Origin: Halarcobacter sp.
GTDB lineage: Bacteria; Campylobacterota; Campylobacteria; Campylobacterales; Arcobacteraceae
Length of the DNA: 64,000 nucleotides
Direction: 5' to 3'
Assembly: GCF_963675975.1 (NCBI RefSeq)
Contig: NZ_OY780939.1
Coordinates: 744,001-808,000, forward strand
A program made the translations under genes and the position numbers. Below the pieces are notes generated by a model. That model had not been told where the DNA came from, made no database searches, and was given only the letters and a program-made list of their open reading frames with translations. This document shows positions 1-8,876 of the stretch, one piece after another; position 1 is the stretch's first letter, and each line of letters begins with the position of its first letter.

Positions 1-1276
1 TATTTTCAAGTTCTCTTACATTTCCTGGCCATGGATAATGCATAAGAATCTCCATAGCTTCATCAGTGATTTTTACAACTTTTTTATGGTTTTTAATGGC
101 TCTTTCAAGGAAAAATTCAACTAATTGTCTAATATCATCTCCCCTTTCTCTAACAGGTGGTAAATCTATTGGAATTACATTTAATCTATAATATAAATCC
201 TCTCTAAACTCACCATCTTCAACCATCTTCTCAAGATTTCGATTTGTTGCTGCAACAAGTCTAACATTTACTTTTATTGTTTTGCTTCCACCAACTCTTT
301 CAAATTCTCTTTCTTGTAAAACCCTTAGAAGTTTTACTTGGGCTGATGCTGAGATATCCCCAATCTCATCTAAAAATAAAGTTCCCCCATCAGCTAATTC
401 AAATCTACCTTTTCTTGTTTCTCTTGCATCTGTAAATGCACCTTTTTCGTGTCCAAATAGTTCACTCTCTAATAATGTATCAGTAATAGCAGCACAGTTA
501 AGTTTAATAAATGGCTCATCTTTTCTTTTACTTCTTTTATGTATTGCAGCTGCTACTAACTCTTTTCCTGTACCAGTTTCTCCTCTAACTAATACTGTAA
601 CATCAGATTGAGCGATTCTTTGTATTACTTGGAATACCTGTTGCATTTTAGGGCTATCTCCAATAATATCTCCAAAGTTGTGAACTTTTGAATCCCATTC
701 CATTTTATAATAAAGTTTCAACTCTTTTAATCTCTCTTTCTCTCTATTATTTAGTTGATAAGAGTAAATTGATTGTGCAAATATTGAAGCGATAATTGTC
801 AATATTCTAACACAGTCCTCAAAACCTATTTCTGTACTTTTTGTAAGTGCTGCTCCTAATACTCCAATTGTCATATCTTCTATAACTAAAGGTACTGCAA
901 CATAAGATAGGTTATTAAAATCTTTTTTCCCAGATTTATTTAAAAATAGTGAATCATTATGTATATTTTCTACTACAACAGGTTCTTTGGCTTCTGCTGC
1001 CATACCAGTAACACCCTCTCCAAGCTTATAACATGAAAGTTTTTTTTGTATTGATGAAAGTTCAACTGAGGCAAAAACATTAAGCATTTCATCCTCTTCT
1101 AAAAGGTGAATAGTACAGTTTGTAAGATTTAGTGAGTTTTTTAAAATCTTCATTGATTTTTCCAAAGATGTTTTCAAATCATAATTGTTTGCCATCATTG
1201 AAGCTATATCATAAAGTGTTGTTAATTCTCTTGTTGTTAAACAGCTCTCACATGCAGATTTATCCATTAATGCCAT
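1..1276 (-). CDS. nifA: NifA, sigma-54-dependent activator of nif genes (3' end off window)
   Basis: This gene encodes the nif-specific enhancer-binding protein that opens sigma-54 promoters. About 425 codons are visible. The N-terminus carries a CESC (C-x2-C) motif at residues 9-12, followed by a GAF sensor domain (about 20-170) and an AAA+ domain with Walker A GETGTGKE, ELFGHEKGAFTDA, a Walker B region LFLDEIGD, and WPGNVRELEN at the edge. The Fis-type DNA-binding domain lies beyond the window. The sigma-54 contact loop reads GAFTDA instead of the usual GAFTGA. The start is set by AGGAG seven bases upstream of ATG. It sits alone behind a terminator downstream of nifT, so it probably has its own promoter. 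NifA identity is favoured by the nif context; other GAF-AAA+ activators are less likely. Confidence 0.9.
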   Translation of the reverse strand, partial: MALMDKSACESCLTTRELTTLYDIASMMANNYDLKTSLEKSMKILKNSLNLTNCTIHLLEEDEMLNVFASVELSSIQKKLSCYKLGEGVTGMAAEAKEPVVVENIHNDSLFLNKSGKKDFNNLSYVAVPLVIEDMTIGVLGAALTKSTEIGFEDCVRILTIIASIFAQSIYSYQLNNREKERLKELKLYYKMEWDSKVHNFGDIIGDSPKMQQVFQVIQRIAQSDVTVLVRGETGTGKELVAAAIHKRSKRKDEPFIKLNCAAITDTLLESELFGHEKGAFTDARETRKGRFELADGGTLFLDEIGDISASAQVKLLRVLQEREFERVGGSKTIKVNVRLVAATNRNLEKMVEDGEFREDLYYRLNVIPIDLPPVRERGDDIRQLVEFFLERAIKNHKKVVKITDEAMEILMHYPWPGNVRELEN

Positions 1277-1336
1277 TATTGAACTCCTTTTGCAGTATAA
1301 ACATTAGATTGTATAGTTATTATATTATAGTATAAA

Positions 1337-1377
1337 AATTAGGGTATTTATAGTATTTTCATGTCTATAAAATACCC
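1337..1377 (-). terminator. Hairpin terminator after nifT
   Basis: On the minus strand a 12-13 bp stem (GGGTATTT(T)ATAG pairing with CTATAAATACCC, one bulged T) is followed by TAATTTTTAT. It lies between the nifT stop and the nifA start and should end the aldo/keto reductase-nifT transcript. About 60 AT-rich bases then remain for a nifA promoter. Confidence 0.7.
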
Positions 1378-1386
1378 AATGAATGA

Positions 1387-1596
1387 TTAGTCAGCTATCT
1401 TTTTGCAAACTTCCTCTTTAGGTAAGTTTTTAGGCCCTGGTTGTATCCACCAAGTTTCACCATTTGAAAGTTCAACTTCTCCACCCCAGTTTTCTTCAGT
1501 ATCAAACTCTAGTGCTTCTATTGTTTCTTCCATATCTTTTTTTGCAACATAAAAATATATTACACCGCTATCTTCTCTAAGCATTACTTTTGCCAT
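1387..1596 (-). CDS. nifT: NifT/FixU family protein
   Basis: A 69-residue protein with the small beta-rich NifT/FixU signature: MAKVMLRE at the start, an internal GGEVELSNGETWW segment and a PGPKNLPKEEV tail. NifT is a conserved nif-cluster protein of unclear role, possibly linked to nitrogenase maturation. A good AAGGAG precedes the ATG. In many diazotrophs nifT follows nifHDK; here it is the last gene of an operon with a flavoprotein and an aldo/keto reductase, 31 bases after the flavoprotein stop. This operon starts at a sigma-54 promoter, so the gene is likely nif-regulated. Confidence 0.9.
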   Translation of the reverse strand: MAKVMLREDSGVIYFYVAKKDMEETIEALEFDTEENWGGEVELSNGETWWIQPGPKNLPKEEVCKKIAD

Positions 1597-1627
1597 ATCT
1601 TCTCCTTTTTTTAAGTTAAATTACACT

Positions 1628-3274
1628 TTAGTGTTTATTGATAATAAGCTCTCTTATTCTATTTAAGAGATCTTTTTCTTCTAATTCTAATTTAAAGAAA
1701 CCTTTTTTTATCTCTTTTATTAAAATATGTTTTGCATATTTTTCTTTTGTTTCTTCATAATCACTTCTGTGATGAGCTCCTCGGCTCTCTTTTCTTTTTT
1801 TAGCTGCTAAAATTACAGCTTCAGAAACTTCAAGTGCATTTCTTAACTCTAAAATTGAGATAAGTTCAACATTATTTCTTCTTTCTTTATTTATACAGTG
1901 TAGAGAATAAGATTGATTTCTTAGATATTTTATATAATCAAAGGCTTTAACTAAACTCTCTTTAGTTCTTAAAATACCTACATGTTTAAACATGGTATTT
2001 CCTAATGAAACTCTAATTGCATTAAAATTTTTTGATGTTTCTCCTGCAAAAATTTTATCTACATTTAGAATATCTTTGATTACAAGGTTATAATCAATAG
2101 TTGAAAAATCATGTTTTTTGGAAAACTCTAAGGCTTTTTGTCCTGCAAGTTCTCCAAATACAGTTCCCTCAAGAAGTGAATTTCCACCTAATCTATTTGC
2201 TCCATGTATTTTATTTGCTGCCATCTCTCCACAAACAAAAAGTCCATCTATTTTTGTTTGGGTCATATCACATAAAACACCACCCATTGTATAGTGGGCA
2301 ACAGGTTTTATCTCTAATAGTTCACTACTTATATCAACTCCAACTTGATTAAAAGACACAGTATATAAAGAGGGTAATTTTTTTTGAATTTTTTCTAATC
2401 CTACGTGTCTTAGGTCAAGATAAACTTTTTGTCCCTTATTTTGTTGTTCTAAAATAGCTTTTGCAATTTTATCTCTGGTATCAAGCTCATTTACAAATCT
2501 TTCCCCATCGCTATTTACAAGATATCCACCCTCACCCCTTGCTGCTTCAGTCACAAGGTAGTTTGTTTTTGCAATACCTGTTGGATGAAATTGTACAAAC
2601 TCCATATCTGTAAGAGTAAGTCCTGCTCTAAGAGCTACAGCTAAAAGGTCTCCTGTATAATCTTGGGCATTTGTAGAGTTTCCTCTGTATATTCCTGCAT
2701 ATCCTCCACCTGCTAAAACAACAGCTTTTGCTGGATAAACTAAAACTGTAGAATCAAGTCTTCTTAAAGATATCACTCCACATACTCTATTTGAATCTTT
2801 TATAACATTCATTACATATGTATTTACAAGAAATTTTATACCTAACTCTTTTGCTTTTTTTATCAAAGCTTGAGTGATTGCGCCACCTGTTTTATCACCT
2901 ACATAACAAGTTCTATTTACACCTGCTCCTCCAAATGGTCTTTGAGCAATATCACCTTTTTCATCCCTTTGAAAAGGTACCCCGTAAGTAACTAATTTTG
3001 AAATTATTTCAGATGATCTTTTACACATATATGTGATACTTTTTCTATCTCCTAAGCCTTTTGAGGATTTAAAAGTATCTTCAATATGAGATTCTATAGC
3101 TTGTTTATCTTCGGGGTCTAAAACAGCATTTATTCCACCACTTGCCATTGCTGAGTTGGATTTAAAAATATTACCTTTAGTGATAATTGCTACTCTATTT
3201 GTATCTGTTTTAGCCTCAATTGCTGCCATAAGTCCAGCTACACCACCACCTACAACTAATACATCATATATCAT
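1628..3274 (-). CDS. FAD-dependent oxidoreductase of the fumarate reductase/L-aspartate oxidase family
   Basis: A 548-residue flavoprotein. The N-terminus has the Rossmann FAD motif GGGVAGLMAA (about 8-17), then SAMASGGINA, a C-terminal FAD contact HGANRLGGNSLLEGTVFGE, and the catalytic region FHPTG...TEAARGEGG found in fumarate reductase, succinate dehydrogenase and NadB flavoproteins. No signal peptide or membrane segment is visible, and no sdhB/frdB partner is adjacent. Length and motif order fit NadB or a soluble fumarate reductase-like enzyme; substrate cannot be fixed from sequence alone. It lies 11 bases after the aldo/keto reductase, with AAAGG ahead of the ATG. Its position upstream of nifT under a sigma-54 promoter suggests a nitrogen-fixation redox role rather than routine NAD synthesis. 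Confidence 0.75.
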   Translation of the reverse strand: MIYDVLVVGGGVAGLMAAIEAKTDTNRVAIITKGNIFKSNSAMASGGINAVLDPEDKQAIESHIEDTFKSSKGLGDRKSITYMCKRSSEIISKLVTYGVPFQRDEKGDIAQRPFGGAGVNRTCYVGDKTGGAITQALIKKAKELGIKFLVNTYVMNVIKDSNRVCGVISLRRLDSTVLVYPAKAVVLAGGGYAGIYRGNSTNAQDYTGDLLAVALRAGLTLTDMEFVQFHPTGIAKTNYLVTEAARGEGGYLVNSDGERFVNELDTRDKIAKAILEQQNKGQKVYLDLRHVGLEKIQKKLPSLYTVSFNQVGVDISSELLEIKPVAHYTMGGVLCDMTQTKIDGLFVCGEMAANKIHGANRLGGNSLLEGTVFGELAGQKALEFSKKHDFSTIDYNLVIKDILNVDKIFAGETSKNFNAIRVSLGNTMFKHVGILRTKESLVKAFDYIKYLRNQSYSLHCINKERRNNVELISILELRNALEVSEAVILAAKKRKESRGAHHRSDYEETKEKYAKHILIKEIKKGFFKLELEEKDLLNRIRELIINKH

Positions 3275-3285
3275 ATAATAACCTT

Positions 3286-4395
3286 TTATACTCTATACAT
3301 TAAGTCGTAGTTTGCTCTAGGAGTTGCTTTGATTTTTGTTATCTCTAAATTCTCTCTTATGTGAATAGGTGCTTTTGATGCAAAAAGTGAGCTTATAATT
3401 CCTGGTGTTGATCTAACAAATTGTAGTGCTAGTTGAATATCATTTTTTAAAATCATTTTAGGATCTAATAGGTAACCAGTCTCTGGTTTAAATGATTTTT
3501 TGAATAGATTCATTTGAAGTAATGATGAACTTGATATTACTCCAATTTTAAGTCTATGTGCAGCTTGTAATAGTGTACACTCTTCACCATTTACAGTTTG
3601 TGATGGTAAAGTATATATTGATGTTTTTCCTATATTAAATGGTGTTTGAATATATTTAAAGTGATGCTTATCTCCACCAACTTTTTGTGCAATCTTTACT
3701 AAATCTTCTAAGTTTATATTCTCTCCACTTATCTCACTAATAAAACCATTCCATACTGCAACACCATAATATTTTATAAGTCCCATATTAACCATTTTTT
3801 CAAATCGTTTAAATATAGATTCTATCTTTTTTAAAAATTTATCATTTCCTAATTTTAGTAGTTGCATCTCTGGATTATGCAGATAATATATATCAAAAGT
3901 ATCAATACCTACATTTTCTAAAGATTTTTTACATGACCACTCTATAAAGTCGGCACTAAGACAGTGCTGATCTAACTCTATATCATCTAGTGTTGCTAAT
4001 TTAGCTTTTATTATATTTTCATTTATCCATTCATATGGATTTTCAGGAAATGGGTAATCAAGTTGGATAAACCCACCCTTTGAGCATATTATTAATTCTT
4101 CTCTTTTTACAGCATCTTCTTCTATTAATTCTTTTAGTGCAATACCTATCTCTTTTTCACTTTGTCCATATCTATAATTACTTGCAGTATCAATTAGATT
4201 AATACCTTTTTTGATTGATTCTTTAACCCCTTCAATATAGTGAAAAACATAGTTTTCCTCTTTATAAGGTTCTTTATTAAATGTTCCAAGTCCAAGTTTT
4301 GAAAAAATTAAATCATTATGTTTTATATAAAAATCTTTGTAGTTGGAAAATTTTTTAGCATAATTTACTGTTGCTTCTGTAGTTGCCACTTGCAT
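3286..4395 (-). CDS. Aldo/keto reductase family protein
   Basis: A 369-residue TIM-barrel oxidoreductase. The family's catalytic set can be read: Asp and Tyr in LIDTASNYRYG (about 67-77), Lys in ICSKGGF (about 104-110) and His in YYLHNPE (about 170-176). KLGLGTFN near the N-terminus is the usual first strand. Such enzymes reduce carbonyls with NADPH; the substrate is unknown. It is the first gene of the operon that continues into the flavoprotein and nifT. A sigma-54 element lies about 100 bases upstream. The ribosome-binding site is weak (GGGAT about 10 bases off), so GTG at 4389 is an alternative start. Confidence 0.8.
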   Translation of the reverse strand: MQVATTEATVNYAKKFSNYKDFYIKHNDLIFSKLGLGTFNKEPYKEENYVFHYIEGVKESIKKGINLIDTASNYRYGQSEKEIGIALKELIEEDAVKREELIICSKGGFIQLDYPFPENPYEWINENIIKAKLATLDDIELDQHCLSADFIEWSCKKSLENVGIDTFDIYYLHNPEMQLLKLGNDKFLKKIESIFKRFEKMVNMGLIKYYGVAVWNGFISEISGENINLEDLVKIAQKVGGDKHHFKYIQTPFNIGKTSIYTLPSQTVNGEECTLLQAAHRLKIGVISSSSLLQMNLFKKSFKPETGYLLDPKMILKNDIQLALQFVRSTPGIISSLFASKAPIHIRENLEITKIKATPRANYDLMYRV

Positions 4396-4497
4396 AAGAA
4401 TCTATCCCGTCTTTATTTTTTTTGTAAAAAATAAAAGAGTAAGGGGCATTGAATTCCTTACTCTTTAAATCTAATTTACAAAAGGTATTAATTTATA

Positions 4498-4513
4498 TGC
4501 AAGAAGTGTTCCG
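4498..4513 (-). promoter_or_regulatory. Sigma-54 (-24/-12) promoter of aldo/keto reductase-flavoprotein-nifT operon
   Basis: On the minus strand the site reads CGGAACACTTCTTGCA, with GG and GC separated by exactly 10 bases. This is the defining RpoN spacing and closely matches the other nif promoters in this window (GGAACAC...TGCA). It faces the gene starting at 4395. Confidence 0.85.
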
Positions 4514-4519
4514 TTGATT

Positions 4520-4612
4520 TTAATTCTTCTTATGCTTATAGTTTGCATATAAAATTGCAAGGGTAATATAAGCAATTAAAACTAGAGGAAATATTACTTT
4601 TTCTATATCCAT
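4520..4612 (-). CDS. 30-residue single-pass membrane microprotein at the end of the mod operon
   Basis: A short reading frame, MDIEKVIFPLVLIAYITLAI followed by a basic tail YANYKHKKN. It has one hydrophobic helix (about residues 6-22) with an acidic N-terminus and a Lys/His-rich C-terminus, as expected for an N-out or anchored peptide obeying the positive-inside rule. GGAG lies seven bases before the ATG. It begins 45 bases after modD on the same strand and stops just before the sigma-54 promoter of the next operon. No family is recognised; it could be a small accessory subunit of the mod transporter, but that is inference. Codon use resembles the neighbours. Confidence 0.55.
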   Translation of the reverse strand: MDIEKVIFPLVLIAYITLAILYANYKHKKN

Positions 4613-4657
4613 GGGTAAACTCCATATTTTTTTAGAGTTATTGCAAGATATATTCCT

Positions 4658-5506
4658 CTAGTGAATAATTTTGATATTGCTACTTAAATTTGCCATACCA
4701 CTTACATAAACTGAGCTAGTAACTACCCCATCTATTTTACAAGAAGCATACTCTTGTACATTTGAGAGATTAATCCCTCCAGCTGCTAAGATTTTTATAT
4801 TTGGAAAGTGTTCATTTTTGTACATAACAAGTTTTTTTAAAGTGTCAAAATCTATTTTATCTAATTGTAAAGTATCAACTCCTGCTTTCATTAGCATAAT
4901 ACTATCTTCATACTCTTCACTTTCCACGGCAATTTTCTTTTCTGATGAGCTTTTTTTAATCCTTTTTATATCATCATAAAACTCATTTGAATCTTTATAT
5001 AAAAGTCTATGCCCATCAAAAAATAAGATTGATTCTGAAAGCCCTAGCCTATGTGGGATTGCTCCACCAGCAATAGCTGCTTTTATACAAAATCTTTTTG
5101 AGAAAGGAAAAGTTTTTCTTGTGGTTAAAAGTTCACATGAATCATTTACTTCATCAATTAGTTTTTTCATCTTTTTGGCTTGTGTAGAGATTTTACAACT
5201 ATACTCTAAAAGAATTTGAGTTAGTCTCCAAGCTTTGTGTATATCTGCATAAAAACCTGTATATTTTAAAAGAATATCCCCTTTTGATATACTTTCTCCA
5301 CTTTTTACAAAATATTCAACATCGCAGTTTAACATTTGTGCAATTTTTGAAGCTTCCTCAGTGCAAGACACCACTATATCCTCTCTTGTGTAAACTTCTA
5401 ATTGTGCTTTTTCATCCTTACAATTTTGTAAACTTGTAGTTAAATCATCGTATGGGATGTCATCTTGTATATATTTTTCTAGTTCTGTTATTGATAGGTT
5501 AAACAT
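4658..5506 (-). CDS. modD: ModD, NadC-like pyrophosphorylase of molybdenum clusters
   Basis: About 283 residues of the quinolinate phosphoribosyltransferase fold. ELEKYIQDDIPYDDLTT at the N-terminus, then RLTQILLEYSCKISTQ, RKTFPFSKRFCIKAAIAGGA, HRLGLSESILFF, and a barrel end with LAAGGINLSNV are the ModD-type pattern. ModD proteins accompany molybdate transporters and their exact reaction is unclear. The ATG at 5506 is chosen because GAGG precedes it; a longer frame to 5557 would run into the upstream permease. It closes the second modA/modB pair. True NadC is less likely because a neighbouring nadA is absent and all neighbours are mod genes. Confidence 0.85.
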   Translation of the reverse strand: MFNLSITELEKYIQDDIPYDDLTTSLQNCKDEKAQLEVYTREDIVVSCTEEASKIAQMLNCDVEYFVKSGESISKGDILLKYTGFYADIHKAWRLTQILLEYSCKISTQAKKMKKLIDEVNDSCELLTTRKTFPFSKRFCIKAAIAGGAIPHRLGLSESILFFDGHRLLYKDSNEFYDDIKRIKKSSSEKKIAVESEEYEDSIMLMKAGVDTLQLDKIDFDTLKKLVMYKNEHFPNIKILAAGGINLSNVQEYASCKIDGVVTSSVYVSGMANLSSNIKIIH

Positions 5507-5531
5507 ATATCCTCTTTTTTCATATATTTTA

Positions 5532-6212
5532 TTATAATATTTTTTTCCTTTTTTCAAAAAAGTTAAGTGCCAAAAAGAATAAAAGTGATATAAATACTAA
5601 TATTCCACTTAATATCATTGCTAAATCGTATTCTCCATCAAATACTGCATTGTATATGGCTAAAGATATGGTATCGGTTTTACCAATTATATTTCCACCT
5701 AACATAAGTGTAATACCAACTTCACCTAAAGCTCTTGCAGATGCAATTAATAATGCAACAATCAAGGCATTTTTAATAGTTGGAAGAATAATAAACAAAA
5801 ATGTATATATCTTTGATTTACCACTTAAGTAAGAGGCTTCTTTTATCTCTTTTGGAAATTGTTCTATACTTGCTTGCAAGGGTTTAACCATAAGTGGAAG
5901 TCCTGCAATAAATGCTGCAATTATAATCCCTGTGAAACTAAAGATTATCTCAATATTTGCTTTTAAAAGTATTTGTCCTATAAAACTCTCTTTCCCTAAA
6001 AATAGAAGTAAAAAGAAGCCTACTGCTATGGGAGGAAATACTAAAGGTAAAGTAACTAAAGTATCCAAAAGCCACCTTAAAGGAAGCTCTTTTTTAGATA
6101 AAAGATAAGAGATAGGTACACCTAAAAGTAAAAAAAGAATTAGTGTTATAAGAAGAGTTTTAAAGCTTAGCCAAAGGGGATTGGAAATTTGTTCTAAGGC
6201 TATAGCTTCCAT
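5532..6212 (-). CDS. Second molybdate-type ABC permease (ModB-like)
   Basis: A 226-residue inner-membrane permease with about five or six hydrophobic helices. It has ModB features: LPLRWLLDTLVTLPLVFPPIAVG near residue 45-65 and the EAA-like coupling loop EASYLSGKSKIYTFLFIILP (about 124-143) followed by RALGEVGITLMLGGNI. It starts two bases after the stop of the adjacent ModA-like binding protein. No ATPase gene of its own is present, so it probably shares the ModC encoded upstream. The substrate could be molybdate, tungstate or a related oxyanion. Confidence 0.85.
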   Translation of the reverse strand: MEAIALEQISNPLWLSFKTLLITLILFLLLGVPISYLLSKKELPLRWLLDTLVTLPLVFPPIAVGFFLLLFLGKESFIGQILLKANIEIIFSFTGIIIAAFIAGLPLMVKPLQASIEQFPKEIKEASYLSGKSKIYTFLFIILPTIKNALIVALLIASARALGEVGITLMLGGNIIGKTDTISLAIYNAVFDGEYDLAMILSGILVFISLLFFLALNFFEKRKKIL

Positions 6213-6213
6213 C

Positions 6214-6918
6214 TTATAGTCCGTATGCTTTAAAAATCTCTTTTGCTTTTGGTGTTTGTAAGAACTCTAAAAACTCTTCACACTCTTTTTCACATGAAGA
6301 GGTTTTTGCTGCTATAATCTCTATAGGTGAATAACTATTTGGATTAACTTCAATATATCCACCTATTTTATCTTTATTTTCTAATGCAGCTGTTAGGTTT
6401 ATAATACTTGCATCAACCTCTTTAGTAAGTACATATGTTAAAGATTGAGGTACTGTTGCAACCACATATAATTTATCTTCTACATTTTTGTAAAGTTCTT
6501 CATTTTTAAGAAATTCCAATCCGGCAATACCATAAATAGCCTTTTTAGGTTGGGGCATTGCAATTTTTTTTATCTCTTTTTTTAATAAATCTTTTGATGA
6601 AGTAAGCGTTTTTCCTTTTGGATAAGCAATTACAACCTTACCTTTTCCAACACTTGAATACTCTTTTATATCAAGTCCACTTTTGTTTAATAAAAAGTTT
6701 TTATCACCTATGATTAAAGCAATGTCAGTTTGTTTTACTTGAGTAGAAACTTGTCTCATATTTCCAAAAAAACCATCTATGTTTTTTCCATCTTTTTCAT
6801 ACTCTTTTATTACTTTAAGAACAACTTTTTTATAACCAGCTCCTGCAGCTATTTTTAAATCATCTGCATTTAAAAAAAGAGTTGATATAAGTGTTAGTAT
6901 CAATATTCTATTAAACAT
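6214..6918 (-). CDS. Second periplasmic oxyanion-binding protein (ModA-like)
   Basis: A 234-residue protein with a signal peptide (MFNRILILTLISTLFLNA). The mature start LKIAAGAGYKKVV and the C-terminal pattern EEFLEFLQTPKAKEIFKAYGL are those of ModA-type class II binding proteins. The middle is divergent: the GKLTAQIKNGAPYD segment typical of ModA is replaced by VKQTDIALIIGDKNF. A CEKEC pair sits near the C-terminus (about 209-213), unusual for ModA. It lies between modC and the second permease, so it and the permease form a spare modAB pair in the same operon. Specificity may differ from the first ModA. Confidence 0.75.
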   Translation of the reverse strand: MFNRILILTLISTLFLNADDLKIAAGAGYKKVVLKVIKEYEKDGKNIDGFFGNMRQVSTQVKQTDIALIIGDKNFLLNKSGLDIKEYSSVGKGKVVIAYPKGKTLTSSKDLLKKEIKKIAMPQPKKAIYGIAGLEFLKNEELYKNVEDKLYVVATVPQSLTYVLTKEVDASIINLTAALENKDKIGGYIEVNPNSYSPIEIIAAKTSSCEKECEEFLEFLQTPKAKEIFKAYGL

Positions 6919-6929
6919 TTTTATCCTTT

Positions 6930-7784
6930 TTAATTTTGTTTTATCATTGGAGCAAAAGCTTTTGTACTAACATTTACTTTTTCTCCGATTTTTAAATCTT
7001 GGGCTTCTTCACTACTTATAACAATCTCAACAATTTGTTGACCAATTGCTACAATAGCCACATAGATTACATCAACTTTTGTTATTGCTAAAAGCTCACC
7101 TTCTAAAGAAAATTTTGCACTTCCTGTTGTTTGAAGTAGTATATCTTTTGCTTTTCCATCTTTTGTAACTAATCCTTGATTTAAAACAATTACTCTATTA
7201 CTTAGTCTATATATTTCACTTGGGTCATGACTTACCATTATTGTTGTGGTATTAAACTCTTTATGAAGCTGTAAAATCTCATTTTGAAGCTTTGTTCTCA
7301 TATTTGGGTCTAATGCAGACAAAGGTTCATCCATAAGTAAAAGTTTAGGTTTATTCATCATAGCCCTACAAAGACTTACCCTTTGCTTTTGTCCACCACT
7401 TAAACTATTTGGTAATCTTTTAGAAAGTTCTTTCAATTCTGTAATTTCAAGTAAATAGTTTGCTAACTCTTTATCTTTTGTTACATATAAAAGATTATCT
7501 AAAACTGTCATATTAGGAAAAAGGGCATAATCTTGAAAAACAAAACCAATTTTTCTTTTTTGTGGTGGCAAACAAAACTTTTCATTTAACCAAATCTCAT
7601 CATCAACTTTTAGTGTTCCTTTTGCTTCTTCTAAACCTGCAAGTATTCTAAGTAGAGTTGTTTTTCCACTTCCACTAACACCTGCTAAAGCTAGAAAATC
7701 ACCACTTTCTATTTCAAGATTTACATTTAAATCCATTTTTCCAGTAGAGCCATGAAGCTCTTTTTTTATATCAATTTTTATCAT
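6930..7784 (-). CDS. modC: ModC, molybdate ABC transporter ATPase
   Basis: A 284-residue ATP-binding subunit. Walker A is [11 protein letters not shown] (about 35-45), Q-loop FVFQDYALF, signature LSGGQKQR, Walker [13 protein letters not shown] and H-loop IMVSHD. A C-terminal TOBE-like regulatory region follows (about 215-284). It powers molybdate import through ModB at the inner face of the membrane. Its start overlaps the modB stop by four bases (ATGA type), showing translational coupling. It is the only ATPase in the mod operon and may serve both permeases. Confidence 0.92.
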   Translation of the reverse strand: MIKIDIKKELHGSTGKMDLNVNLEIESGDFLALAGVSGSGKTTLLRILAGLEEAKGTLKVDDEIWLNEKFCLPPQKRKIGFVFQDYALFPNMTVLDNLLYVTKDKELANYLLEITELKELSKRLPNSLSGGQKQRVSLCRAMMNKPKLLLMDEPLSALDPNMRTKLQNEILQLHKEFNTTTIMVSHDPSEIYRLSNRVIVLNQGLVTKDGKAKDILLQTTGSAKFSLEGELLAITKVDVIYVAIVAIGQQIVEIVISSEEAQDLKIGEKVNVSTKAFAPMIKQN

Positions 7785-8482
7785 TTGTGAATTCCACTAA
7801 ATTTTCTATTTTGTTTATGGTTAAAGATATATACACTAAGAAGAACAAGAAAACTTATTAAAACCATTAGTGCACTATAAATATGAGCAGCTTTGTAATC
7901 CATAATCTCAACAAATTCATAGATTGCAACAGAAGCTACTTTTGTTTCTCCTGGAATACTTCCCCCTACCATTAGTACAACTCCAAATTCACCTACTGTA
8001 TGGGCAAAAGTTACAATAATAGCAGTCATAAGTGAGGGTTTTATATTTGGCAAGGCTACTTTTAGTAGTGTTTGTATTTTCCCTTTTCCTGCAATAAAAC
8101 TAGCTTCAAGCATATTTTTATTTACACTTTCAAATCCACTTTGTAAAGGTTGTACCATAAATGGAAGTGAGTAAAAACAACTAGCTATAACCAAACCATA
8201 GAAGTTAAAAACCAATTTTACTCCAAACAACTCTTCAAAAAAAACTCCAAGTGGCGAGTTATGAGATAAAGCCCAAAGAAGATAAAAACCTAAAACAGAT
8301 GGTGGTAGTACAATTGGTAAAGCAGTTATTGCTTCATATACTGGTTTTAGTTTTGACTTTGTTTGTGATAAATACCAGCTAAGTGGCATTGCTATTACAA
8401 ACAAAATCAAAGTTGTAATTCCTGCTAACTTAAAAGAGAGTAAAAAAGGTTCAAACTCTAATGTTTTTAATATATCAATCAT
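7781..8482 (-). CDS. modB: ModB, molybdate ABC transporter permease
   Basis: A 233-residue inner-membrane protein with about five or six hydrophobic helices. [21 protein letters not shown] (about 48-68) and the coupling motif [20 protein letters not shown] followed by [18 protein letters not shown] are classic ModB. It overlaps the TOBE gene upstream by eight bases and modC downstream by four, so it is embedded in a tightly coupled operon. Its sequence is related to but clearly distinct from the second permease at 5532-6212. Confidence 0.92.
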   Translation of the reverse strand: MIDILKTLEFEPFLLSFKLAGITTLILFVIAMPLSWYLSQTKSKLKPVYEAITALPIVLPPSVLGFYLLWALSHNSPLGVFFEELFGVKLVFNFYGLVIASCFYSLPFMVQPLQSGFESVNKNMLEASFIAGKGKIQTLLKVALPNIKPSLMTAIIVTFAHTVGEFGVVLMVGGSIPGETKVASVAIYEFVEIMDYKAAHIYSALMVLISFLVLLSVYIFNHKQNRKFSGIHK

Positions 8483-8876
8483 TTACTACGTCCAATATAG
8501 ATAAGTCACTTGCTTTAAACAAAAGTGTAACATTATCATTTTCTTTTATTTTCATTCTATTTAAAGATGAGCTTGTGAATATAGATTGTAAATCTGTATC
8601 ATTTACTCTTGTGTTTACAACTGTTAAAAGTTTTCCCTCTTCAATTTTTATAATTTTTGCAGGAAGCTGATTTGAGTAACTCAAATCCCCTTGTAAATTT
8701 TTTGCCATAGCTATATTTGTTGGTTTAACTGTTAATATAACTTTTTGACCTGTTTTTATTTTATCACTTAAATCAAGACTCATCATCTTTAATTTTAAAT
8801 TAGAAAAATCAAACTCCACAATATTGAGGTTATCAATATTGTGAATTTGAGAAATAGTTGCAACTATTTTATTCAT
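8475..8876 (-). CDS. TOBE (Mop) domain molybdate-binding protein
   Basis: A 133-residue cytoplasmic protein consisting only of two Mop-like repeats (about 1-65 and 66-133; the second ends in [12 protein letters not shown], matching the end of the ModE Mop domain, VIKASDIMVGK). Proteins of this kind bind oxyanions and act as intracellular molybdate stores (molbindins) or specificity modules. It sits between modA and modB with overlaps at both ends (four bases with modA, eight with modB). The first repeat is divergent and may not bind ligand. Confidence 0.75.
   Translation of the reverse strand: MNKIVATISQIHNIDNLNIVEFDFSNLKLKMMSLDLSDKIKTGQKVILTVKPTNIAMAKNLQGDLSYSNQLPAKIIKIEEGKLLTVVNTRVNDTDLQSIFTSSSLNRMKIKENDNVTLLFKASDLSILDVVND

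Noticed and set aside
5506-5557. Longer modD start at 5557
   Set aside because: It would overlap the permease by 26 bases and the first residues (MKKGKKYYNKIYEKRGY) do not match ModD; GAGG precedes the ATG at 5506.
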